Under the pieces are notes generated by a model. That model was not told where the DNA came from, did not search any database, and saw only the letters and a program-made list of their open reading frames with translations. From Candidatus Komeilibacteria bacterium RIFCSPHIGHO2_01_FULL_52_14 (GTDB taxonomy: Bacteria > Patescibacteriota > Patescibacteriia > UBA1558 > 2-01-FULL-52-15), in contig MHKK01000017.1 in assembly GCA_001818365.1 (NCBI GenBank), positions 1-10,764 of the forward strand: a stretch of DNA of 10,764 bases, given 5' to 3'. The position numbers and the translations under genes were made by a program. Below, piece after piece: positions 1 through 4,754 of this stretch. How positions within the stretch are numbered: position 1 is the first letter of the stretch; each line of letters opens with the position of its first letter.

Positions 1-289
1 GGATATTTGCAACGGCGCACTTGATCGCCATCCAGAGGCCGAGTGCCTTCACCTCTTCCGTATCAACCTGCTGATGATACCGTATGCCGCCTTTGTACGG
101 CCCGCGCGCATTATTATATTGAGCGCGGTACCCGGTAAAAATTTTTTCTTCGCCCGAATCCATCATGACAGGCAGTGCTGCCTCCACAAAACGCTGCGGC
201 TGGCGCAAGCGCCGGATGATCCGCTCGGAGACGTCTGCAACCTGTGCCGCCCGCTCCAACTGCGTAAGCGCGTTTTCAAATGCATTCAT
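1..289 (-). CDS. Glu/Leu/Phe/Val-type dehydrogenase, N-terminal fragment (probable glutamate dehydrogenase)
   Basis: The first 96 codons of an amino-acid dehydrogenase that continues past the left edge. The family catalyses NAD(P)-dependent interconversion of an amino acid (usually glutamate) and its 2-oxo acid plus ammonia in the cytoplasm. The reverse-strand translation starts MNAFENALTQLERAAQ and contains GPYKGGIRYH, followed about 20 residues later by WMAIKCAVANI. These are the conserved substrate-binding segments of the family, including both family lysines (in GPYKGG and MAIKCA). The NAD(P)-binding domain lies outside the window, so substrate and cofactor cannot be decided; glutamate is the commonest case. 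The ATG at 287-289 fits the usual N-terminus. There is no good SD, only ACGGG directly before the ATG, and that segment is one arm of an inverted repeat. A TATAAT box lies about 20 bases upstream. The family call is firm; the exact enzyme is inferred. Confidence 0.85.
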   Translation of the reverse strand, partial: MNAFENALTQLERAAQVADVSERIIRRLRQPQRFVEAALPVMMDSGEEKIFTGYRAQYNNARGPYKGGIRYHQQVDTEEVKALGLWMAIKCAVANI

Positions 290-382
290 CCCGTTAGAGA
301 TTTAAATTGATTATAATACAAAAGGACAGAGGCGCGATAACGTTGATGCGTGTTTTTATCAACCATACATCTCTAACGGGAT
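288..382. repeat. Inverted repeat flanking the dehydrogenase promoter
   Basis: The arm ATCCCGTTAGAGAT (288-301) is matched by its exact reverse complement ATCTCTAACGGGAT (369-382). Allowing one mismatch extends the arms to 17 bases (288-304 and 366-382), with 61 bases between them. The left arm covers the ribosome-binding region and the first two bases of the dehydrogenase start codon. The right arm lies just beyond the stop codon of the FNR-like gene. There is no T-run, so it does not look like an ordinary intrinsic terminator. Confidence 0.75.
310..340 (-). promoter_or_regulatory. Probable promoter of the dehydrogenase gene
   Basis: On the minus strand a perfect TATAAT (-10) lies at 310-315 within TGTATTATAAT. 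No convincing -35 box is visible; the sequence 17 bases upstream (333-338) reads ATCGCG. Transcription would begin near 302-304, giving a leader of only about 15 nt that starts within the inverted-repeat arm before the ATG. Confidence 0.5.
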
Positions 383-387
383 TCATG

Positions 388-1098
388 TTATTTCATTAAT
401 TTTGGCGGATAAAACTTCCAGTAATCGATGTGGATTCGTTCCTTGGGAACGCCCGCACCGTTCAGAATGGTCTCGGCGCAATCAATAAAGGGCTGCGGGC
501 CGCAGATGAAAAACTCCTCCCGGTAATCCTTGAATTCCTCACTAAAAATCTGCGGTGTCACGAAGCCGGTTTTTCCTTTCCAGGACGGGTGCGGCTCGGT
601 CACAACGACCGTATAGGTAAAGTTATTATGGGTGCGTGCGAGGTCTTCGAGCTCTTTCCGATAGATGATCTCATCGACGTTGATCACGCTGAATACGAGA
701 TGCACTTTCTTCGGTAGTTTTTTTGTCAGCACATGGAGATAAATCGCGCGCAATACGGAAACGCCCGATCCGCCGGCGATAAGTCCGATATCCCGCTGTA
801 TCGTCTCATCAAATATAAAATTACCGTAGGGGCCCAAAAGTTCAATCGGATCCCCGGCCTTGAGCGATCGCAGGTGCGAGGTGAATTTCCCTTCGTCAAA
901 AATGCGTATCGTAAACCACAATTCCGAAACGCTGTCGCCGCCCGGCGTTGCGACCGAAAAAAGCCGGCCTGCCGGTACGTTGGGAATGTTCCACCGCATC
1001 GCCTGCCCTGTCTTGAACGACATCGGGCTTCCCGGCTTTACGACGAACGAGAGCACCCGCGGCGTCTCGGTAATAATACGCTCAATAATGGCTTTCAT
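388..1098 (-). CDS. Ferredoxin-NADP reductase-family FAD/NAD(P)H oxidoreductase
   Basis: A 236-residue flavoprotein of the FNR superfamily, which moves electrons between NAD(P)H and a one-electron or thiol partner. The FAD-binding barrel comes first, with RLFS at 45-48 in place of RxYS/T and GPYGNF at 89-94. The nucleotide-binding half follows, with LIAGGSGVSVLRA at 106-118 and CGPQPF at 199-204 (the CGPxPM-type motif), ending in DYWKFY. No 2Fe-2S ferredoxin domain is present, so it needs a separate partner. It is the last gene of a four-gene minus-strand operon, 6 bases after the trxB-like stop, which points to a thiol-redox partner. The start ATG has no clear SD, consistent with translational coupling. 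The family is clear from motifs; partner and physiological direction are inferred. Confidence 0.85.
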   Translation of the reverse strand: MKAIIERIITETPRVLSFVVKPGSPMSFKTGQAMRWNIPNVPAGRLFSVATPGGDSVSELWFTIRIFDEGKFTSHLRSLKAGDPIELLGPYGNFIFDETIQRDIGLIAGGSGVSVLRAIYLHVLTKKLPKKVHLVFSVINVDEIIYRKELEDLARTHNNFTYTVVVTEPHPSWKGKTGFVTPQIFSEEFKDYREEFFICGPQPFIDCAETILNGAGVPKERIHIDYWKFYPPKLMK

Positions 1099-1104
1099 GC
1101 TGGT

Positions 1105-2022
1105 TCAGCTTACCATGCGCTGCAATCGGTAGTAAGCAGTTTGTGCCGCGACCGAGCCTTCAGCCGCGGAGGTGATAAATTGTTTGAGATCGGTTGCATC
1201 GGTAATATCTCCGGCCGCAAAAACACCGGCGATATTCGTTTCCTGCGCGCGTGTAACTTTGATATAGCCGTGCTCATCAGTCGCAACGCCGAGCTGTAAC
1301 GCAAGCGAGTTTAACGGTACGTGCCCGATCTCCACGAAAATACCGTCGAGTTCGAGAGTACGCCCGGTATCCAGCCGTACCGCCGTAACATGACCAGCAG
1401 ACCCGGTGATAGCCGCGACGTTCGCGCCGGGAATAAGCTCGACGTTCTTGAGCGTCTTAACCTTCTCGACCGAAATCGGCTCCGCGGTCATTTCCTTTTT
1501 TCGAAAGATCGTATAAACCCTCGAAGCGTATTGTGAAAGGAAGATGGTGCCGAGCGCTGCGGAATCGGAACCGCCTACGATGGCAAGGGTTTTCCCTTTG
1601 TATAACGGCCCGTCGCACGTATAACAATAATGCACTCCTCTGCCAGCAAACGATTCCTCGCCTTCGATGCCGAGTTTTCGATGAACCATGCCGTTGGAAA
1701 AAAGGAGCAATTTCGTCTCGTAAGTTTCACCGGAAGCAAGATGGACCGTAAAACCCTCGCGTGTTTTTTCAACGGACGAAACTTCGCCCGTCACCAACGG
1801 AACATCGTAGCTCTTAACGTGCGCAATGAATTTTTGCATCAGATCCCAACCGGCGATACCCGGCTCCCCGATCCAGTTGTCGACTTGATGGGCAATATTT
1901 CCGGTTCCGCCGAATTCCTTTGCGATACACGCGACATTGAGCTTAAATCTGGCAGCATACAAAGCAGCCGCAAGACCTGCGGCTCCTCCGCCGATAATGA
2001 GTAGATCACGGCGAGCATTCAT
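1105..2022 (-). CDS. trxB: Thioredoxin reductase-like flavoprotein with CYTC active site
   Basis: A 305-residue member of the low-molecular-weight thioredoxin reductase family, which uses FAD and a redox disulfide to reduce thioredoxin. The FAD-binding GGGAAG is at 11-16. The disulfide motif CYTC is at 133-136, followed by DGPLYKGK, where CATC is usual. The central nucleotide-binding domain carries GGSDSA (150-155, usual GGGDSA). The C-terminal FAD motif GVFAAGDI is at 266-273. The NADPH 2'-phosphate motif HRRxxxR is altered to FRKKEMT (173-179): the first Arg remains, the second is Lys and the last is Thr, so the electron donor is uncertain. It sits 6 bases after trxA, whose product is the expected substrate, and 6 bases before the FNR-like gene. 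Length matches the family. The trxB assignment is strong as a family call, less so as an NADPH-dependent enzyme. Confidence 0.87.
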   Translation of the reverse strand: MNARRDLLIIGGGAAGLAAALYAARFKLNVACIAKEFGGTGNIAHQVDNWIGEPGIAGWDLMQKFIAHVKSYDVPLVTGEVSSVEKTREGFTVHLASGETYETKLLLFSNGMVHRKLGIEGEESFAGRGVHYCYTCDGPLYKGKTLAIVGGSDSAALGTIFLSQYASRVYTIFRKKEMTAEPISVEKVKTLKNVELIPGANVAAITGSAGHVTAVRLDTGRTLELDGIFVEIGHVPLNSLALQLGVATDEHGYIKVTRAQETNIAGVFAAGDITDATDLKQFITSAAEGSVAAQTAYYRLQRMVS

Positions 2023-2028
2023 ACGAAC

Positions 2029-2358
2029 CTATGCAGCACTGTGCTTTTCAAGAAGTTTCACGAGCGTTTCTCTTGATTGCAGACCGATAAGATTTTCCAC
2101 AACTTTCCCTGCTTTAAAAATCTTAAGCGTCGGAATGCTGAAAATTTGATAGGTCTGAGCGGTCTGCGGATTTTCGTCAACGTTCATCTTACCGACCTTC
2201 ACAGTATGCTTTGAAGCGAATTGCTTTGCGATGTCCTCAACGATAGGTCCTTGTACACGACAGGGTCCGCACCAGGGAGCCCAAAAATCAATCATGACGA
2301 CTTCACCGGCCTCCTCTACTTCCTTCTTGAAATTCGCATCCGTAACGATGTTCTCCAT
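2029..2358 (-). CDS. trxA: Thioredoxin
   Basis: A 109-residue single-domain thioredoxin, a cytoplasmic protein-disulfide reductant. The active site WCGPC is in the segment FWAPWCGPCR (residues 25-34), and the cis-proline loop SIPTLKIF follows about 40 residues later. The length is typical and there is no signal peptide. The segment after the active site reads RVQGPIV instead of the common KMIAPIL, a small substitution at the substrate-facing helix. It is the second gene of the operon, 17 bases after the csoR-like stop and 6 bases before the reductase that should recharge it. No good SD precedes the ATG; the upstream sequence reads TAATCCTATTCT. Confidence 0.95.
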   Translation of the reverse strand: MENIVTDANFKKEVEEAGEVVMIDFWAPWCGPCRVQGPIVEDIAKQFASKHTVKVGKMNVDENPQTAQTYQIFSIPTLKIFKAGKVVENLIGLQSRETLVKLLEKHSAA

Positions 2359-2375
2359 AGAATAGGATTAATCCC

Positions 2376-2624
2376 TTATGACAACTTAAATAGTGTATCA
2401 ACAAGTCGGGACACCGGAACAGAGGAGGCGTCGCTGGGTATACAGCCTCTCACCTCTGCCTCGACAATCAGCTTCGCAAGAGAGGACAAGGAAGCCCTGA
2501 CAGCAACGATCTGCTGCACGATATCCTGTGCATTGCGCTTATTAACATACATTTTCTCTAAAGCCGAAATTTGGCCTGAAATCCGATGCAAACGGTCTGT
2601 AAAATCTTTTGTATCACACATCAT
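2376..2624 (-). CDS. CsoR/RcnR/FrmR-family repressor with degenerate sensor ligands
   Basis: An 82-residue all-helical DNA-binding regulator of the CsoR (DUF156) family, whose members are tetrameric repressors released by copper, nickel, formaldehyde or persulfide. The family signature is visible: DRLHRISGQISALEKM (10-25), then QQIVAVRASL (37-46) and VRGCI (58-62). By position, the Cys-His-Cys ligand set of copper-sensing CsoR is replaced by Ala32, Glu57 and Cys61; only the last Cys is kept, and an extra Cys is present at position 3. The effector is therefore probably not Cu(I) in the standard mode. It is the first gene of a thioredoxin operon, so a redox or reactive-species signal is the natural inference. 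Two adjacent ATGs (2624 and 2621) are possible starts. A palindrome overlaps its promoter and the first ATG, suggesting autoregulation. Confidence 0.85.
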   Translation of the reverse strand: MMCDTKDFTDRLHRISGQISALEKMYVNKRNAQDIVQQIVAVRASLSSLAKLIVEAEVRGCIPSDASSVPVSRLVDTLFKLS

Positions 2625-2642
2625 ATACTAGGTAGTAGTATA
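2624..2642. promoter_or_regulatory. Palindromic operator candidate for the CsoR-like repressor
   Basis: The plus strand reads TATACTA-GGTAG-TAGTATA, perfect 7-base arms with a 5-base centre. Inside it is a second perfect palindrome, TACTAGGTAGTA (2626-2637). It covers the -10 box and transcription start of the redox operon and touches the csoR-like start codon. A further TATACTA lies at 2671-2677 between the divergent -35 boxes. The AT-flanked small G/C centre is reminiscent of CsoR operators, but binding by this protein is inferred from position. Confidence 0.6.
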
Positions 2643-2665
2643 CAGTATGCTGAAGATAGAGTCAA
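2637..2665 (-). promoter_or_regulatory. Promoter of the csoR-trxA-trxB-FNR operon
   Basis: On the minus strand, -35 TTGACT (2660-2665), a 17-base spacer and -10 TATACT (2637-2642) make a near-consensus sigma-70-type promoter. Transcription would start around 2629-2631, only about 6 bases before the first ATG, so the message is nearly leaderless. The -10 is embedded in the palindromic operator. Confidence 0.8.
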
Positions 2666-2677
2666 TTTTGTATACTA

Positions 2678-2706
2678 TTGACAGAATCATTATAAATAGA
2701 TATAAT
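2678..2706 (+). promoter_or_regulatory. Consensus promoter of the small membrane protein gene
   Basis: TTGACA (2678-2683), a 17-base spacer and TATAAT (2701-2706) match the sigma-70 consensus at all twelve positions. Transcription would start near 2712-2714, just upstream of the GGAGG ribosome-binding site. It is divergent from the redox operon promoter; the two -35 boxes are 12 bases apart. Confidence 0.88.
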
Positions 2707-2720
2707 TAAGGATTCGTAAT

Positions 2721-2725
2721 GGAGG
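2721..2725 (+). promoter_or_regulatory. Strong Shine-Dalgarno GGAGG that decides the start
   Basis: GGAGG lies 5 bases before the ATG at 2731. It falls inside the reading frame that would begin at the ATG at 2719, so 2731 rather than 2719 is the likely start. It is the only strong SD seen in the window. Confidence 0.8.
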
Positions 2726-2730
2726 TTACG

Positions 2731-3066
2731 ATGAGAAACGTTCTTTCGGTTCTCCGTTGGGTAGCCCTTGGGCTGATTGTCCTCTTTGGCATTCCCTGGC
2801 TAGTTCTAGCCATAAAAGGTGGCCAGTTCTCGCCGGACTCCGCTACAAACCCACTGAGTGGCATCTCTACCTGGGCCGAGGCCCAAAACGCCAACGACCC
2901 CATTTGGGACGCACGAATCAGTTCTTTCTGGTGGGGTACACTCGGCTGTCTGACAGCTCTTGTCCTTGGAGGGGTTTGGATCAAGATTAATGATGGAATT
3001 CGCCGGAGAAGGAGGGCGAGCATCAAGCCAAGACCAGTCAAGGACGAAAAGAAGCTCCGCGCTTAG
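2731..3066 (+). CDS. Small membrane protein, two predicted helices, unknown function
   Basis: A 111-residue protein of no family I recognise. It starts MRNVLSVLRW and runs into a hydrophobic helix (about residues 7-29, ending WLVLAIKGG). A polar stretch of roughly 40 residues with no cysteines follows. A second hydrophobic helix (about 67-88, SFWWGTLGCLTALVLGG) leads to a strongly basic tail (RRRRR, then Lys-rich). The positive-inside rule would put both termini in the cytoplasm with the polar loop outside. The ATG at 2731 is chosen because GGAGG lies 5 bases before it; an in-frame ATG at 2719 is the alternative and would add four residues. The gene has its own consensus promoter and an intrinsic terminator over its stop codon, so it is a single-gene unit. 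Such complete canonical signals are unusual here and may mean a different origin. Confidence 0.75.
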   Translation: MRNVLSVLRWVALGLIVLFGIPWLVLAIKGGQFSPDSATNPLSGISTWAEAQNANDPIWDARISSFWWGTLGCLTALVLGGVWIKINDGIRRRRRASIKPRPVKDEKKLRA

Positions 3067-3085
3067 CGGGGCTTCATTCTTTTTG
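3051..3085. terminator. Intrinsic terminator, probably bidirectional
   Basis: GAAGCTCCGC (3051-3060) pairs with GCGGGGCTTC (3066-3075) with one G-U pair and a 5-base loop, followed by ATTCTTTTTG on the plus strand. The hairpin contains the stop codon of the small membrane protein gene. On the minus strand the same hairpin is followed by TTTTCG, so it can also stop transcripts coming from the tRNA-Arg gene. Confidence 0.88.
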
Positions 3086-3100
3086 TTCCTTATGGAACAA
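3083..3100. repeat. Palindrome TTGTTCC-N4-GGAACAA, copy 1
   Basis: TTGTTCC (3083-3089), TTAT, GGAACAA (3094-3100). A second copy with the same inner arms lies at 3337-3352, on the other side of the tRNA. It follows the terminator and has no T-run of its own downstream on either strand. It could be a regulatory site or a transcript-end stem; function unknown. Confidence 0.5.
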
Positions 3101-3161
3101 TTTACACTAAGATTAGCTTTTTTAAAGGGTTAGGAGTCCGTTGCTCCTCGCCTGCCTTGCC

Positions 3162-3236
3162 TGGTGTCCTCACCAGGAATCGAACCTGGATCTAGAGCTT
3201 AGGAGTCTCTCGTTCTATCCATTGAACTATGAGGAC
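3162..3236 (-). tRNA. tRNA-Arg (anticodon CCU), CCA encoded
   Basis: The minus strand folds as a complete cloverleaf. The acceptor GTCCTCA pairs with TGAGGAC (7 of 7). The D-stem is GTTC/GAAC with loop AATGGATA. The anticodon loop CTCCTAA gives CCT at 3201-3203. The T-arm is CCAGG-TTCGATT-CCTGG. The variable loop is 4 bases. The discriminator is A, followed by a genomically encoded CCA (3162-3164). The anticodon stem has an A-G mismatch at 31-39. It reads AGG codons. Upstream on the minus strand a TATAGG lies at 3266-3271, a weak -10 candidate; the terminator at 3051-3085 lies downstream. Confidence 0.95.
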
Positions 3237-3447
3237 AACAAGCGAGGCGGGCTGGCATCTGTCGACCTATAGGTGCAAGCTGTCTACAAAAAGCTTCTTT
3301 GCAAGAGATCAAGATATTTTGTTGTATCTAAATGAATGTTCCGTGAGGAACAAAAATATTATAACTAAAACATTAAAAAAATTCAAGATTTAAAGAACAA
3401 ATCAATAATATCAGAACATGTAAATTTGTCTAATTCAAGGCACAATT
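3237..3447. other. AT-rich intergenic region between tRNA-Arg and bactofilin
   Basis: No gene is visible. The tRNA-proximal part contains the 10-base palindrome ACCTATAGGT (3265-3274), which includes the candidate tRNA -10. The rest is strongly AT-rich and holds the second TGTTCC-GTGA-GGAACA palindrome at 3337-3352. No stem with a T-run and no further promoter stands out before the bactofilin promoter. Confidence 0.5.
3337..3352. repeat. Palindrome TGTTCC-N4-GGAACA, copy 2
   Basis: TGTTCC (3337-3342), GTGA, GGAACA (3347-3352). It has the same arms and spacing as the copy at 3083-3100, which it mirrors across the tRNA gene; the 4-base centres differ. Matching arms with a divergent centre are what a dimeric-protein site or a conserved stem would show, but no partner is identifiable. 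Confidence 0.45.
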
Positions 3448-3476
3448 TTGACACTATTGGCAAAAGAAACTACTAT
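3448..3476 (+). promoter_or_regulatory. Promoter of the bactofilin gene
   Basis: TTGACA (3448-3453), a 17-base spacer and TACTAT (3471-3476). Transcription would start near 3483. The TTG that could open the reading frame at 3448 is part of the -35 box, so the protein start must lie downstream. Confidence 0.75.
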
Positions 3477-3507
3477 TCAAGCATTAAGTAGTAATGGAAA
3501 ATCATTT

Positions 3508-3924
3508 ATGGCAATGTTTCAAAACCCGCCCCAGACACAAAAAGATAAAGGATCTGCTGAAACATTTATCGGTCCTTCTGTCAAACTTGAGGGCAATTTT
3601 TCAGGAGAGGGAGATGTTGTGATTGAGGGCGTAATGACAGGTAACCTGGCCACAAAAGGGGACATCCGTGTTGGCCAAGGCGCCTCAATTGAAGCAGAAG
3701 TTCGATCGAAAAATGCCCTTATCGCCGGAAAAGTCAAAGGAAATATTACGATAGGTGGCCACCTGAAACTCGCGTCAAGTGCAATTATTAATGGTGACAT
3801 CCGCACCTTTTCTCTGGCCATCGACGAGGGTGCCGTCGTCAATGGGAAGATTATAATGGGCAAAGAAAAACCTATAAAAGATGCCTTAAGCTCGGACATG
3901 CCTGTGGATAAGTCAAAAGCTTAA
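3508..3924 (+). CDS. Bactofilin family cytoskeletal protein
   Basis: A polymer-forming protein of the bactofilin (DUF583) family, which builds membrane-associated filaments used in cell shape, wall synthesis and polarity. From the ATG at 3508 it is 138 residues. A short polar N-terminus (MAMFQNPPQTQKDKGSAE) precedes a right-handed beta-helix core of repeating turns: IGPSVKLEGNFSGEGDVVIEGVM, then TKGDIRVGQGASIEAEVRS, then IAGKVKGNITIGGHLKL. A Lys/Asp-rich tail follows. The reading frame is open from a TTG at 3448, but a promoter occupies 3448-3476, so the ATGs at 3508 or 3514 are the realistic starts; only a weak TGGA precedes 3508. The kinase-like gene follows 25 bases downstream and may be co-transcribed. 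The family call is firm. Confidence 0.88.
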   Translation: MAMFQNPPQTQKDKGSAETFIGPSVKLEGNFSGEGDVVIEGVMTGNLATKGDIRVGQGASIEAEVRSKNALIAGKVKGNITIGGHLKLASSAIINGDIRTFSLAIDEGAVVNGKIIMGKEKPIKDALSSDMPVDKSKA

Positions 3925-3949
3925 CTGCTGACCATCAAGACCTGATGTC

Positions 3950-4696
3950 ATGTACCTCTATATCTACGATTCGTTTCTCAGTGAGCCCAAGTACAGCGGC
4001 CTGCTTTCTTCGGTCGAGCGACGGATAACCGATCTCGACATTAAAGGAAAGATCGCGCGCCTTTCAATTCTCAAGAACACGAAGGAGTTGATTCTCGATG
4101 CCGTAAAAAACGGCTATACAACGATCGTAGCGGTCGGCGACGATCAGACGTTTGCAAAAATCATTAATGTCATTGCGCCGCTCGACGTAACCTTCGGCGT
4201 CATTCCTTCCGACGCGAAGAGTTCGATCGCGCGTGTTCTCGGCATTCCGCCGCGTGAACTTGCCTGCGACGTTCTGGCTGCCCGGAGTGTAAAAAAATTG
4301 GATCTGGGAAAAATCAACAATTATTATTTCTTGAATGCGGCCGAAATACAAAATGCCAAAGTATCGATCAACTGCAACGGATACGAGGTAATGCCGACGA
4401 CGACGCGAAATACGGTGCGCATCTCGAATATTATTTCCGCGACCGACGCCGTGAAGTCGAATCCGACCGACGGAATACTGGAGGCGATCATCACGCCGAT
4501 TTCGACTCGCCTTTTTATGCATCATGCGCTGCACCCGACCGTTCTCCCTTTTACAAAAATCCGCATTCACACCGATGAGGAAGGTGGCGCGTCGATCCTG
4601 ACCGACGAACACACCATTTTAAAAACACCGGCGGTTGTTGAGATCGCTCCCAAGCAACTCCGTATCATTGTCGGAACGAACCGGCTTTTTGACTAA
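3950..4696 (+). CDS. Diacylglycerol/sphingosine kinase-like protein with altered catalytic motif
   Basis: A 248-residue protein resembling the DagK/LCB5 lipid kinase family, which phosphorylates a lipid alcohol at the membrane with ATP. The clues are the order and spacing of family segments. IVAVGDDQTFAKIIN (59-73) stands where VAxGGDGTxNEV is expected. GVIPSDAKSSIARVLGIP (83-100) stands where GxxPxGTxNDFARxLGIP is expected. NPTDGILEAIITP (171-183) matches the DPxDGxL segment. GGDGT has become GDDQT: the catalytic-loop Asp is kept, while a nucleotide-binding Gly and the following Gly and Asn are lost. It is also somewhat shorter than typical ~300-residue members. It may be an inactive or re-purposed relative. 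It follows the bactofilin gene closely and ends before a strong bidirectional terminator. Confidence 0.6.
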   Translation: MYLYIYDSFLSEPKYSGLLSSVERRITDLDIKGKIARLSILKNTKELILDAVKNGYTTIVAVGDDQTFAKIINVIAPLDVTFGVIPSDAKSSIARVLGIPPRELACDVLAARSVKKLDLGKINNYYFLNAAEIQNAKVSINCNGYEVMPTTTRNTVRISNIISATDAVKSNPTDGILEAIITPISTRLFMHHALHPTVLPFTKIRIHTDEEGGASILTDEHTILKTPAVVEIAPKQLRIIVGTNRLFD

Positions 4697-4711
4697 TTTC
4701 TGAAATCAAAA

Positions 4712-4745
4712 AAACACCCGGGCTTACCGGGTGTTTGTTTTTTTT
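4712..4745. terminator. Bidirectional intrinsic terminator between convergent genes
   Basis: AAACACCCGG (4712-4721) pairs perfectly with CCGGGTGTTT (4727-4736) across a 5-base loop and is followed by GTTTTTTTT on the plus strand. A run of A's precedes the stem (4708-4714), giving a T-run on the minus strand. It can therefore end both the kinase-like gene and the yidC operon. Confidence 0.95.
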
Positions 4746-4754
4746 AAATAAATC

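Noticed and set aside
733..1299. 188-codon open frame on the plus strand
   Set aside because: It lies opposite the FNR-like and trxB-like genes, has low-complexity Arg-rich content and no family features; it is a shadow of the real minus-strand genes.
2706..3041. 111-codon minus-strand frame over the small membrane protein gene
   Set aside because: Promoter, SD and terminator all support the plus-strand gene instead.
3130..3208. Attachment-site duplication at the tRNA-Arg gene
   Set aside because: TTAGGAGTC occurs at 3130-3138 and in the anticodon region (3199-3207), but 9 bases with diverging flanks and no integrase nearby is too little for an integration scar.
4064..4612. 182-codon open frame on the minus strand
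   Set aside because: It is antisense to the kinase-like gene, whose motifs are recognisable, and its Arg/Asp-rich translation resembles no protein family.
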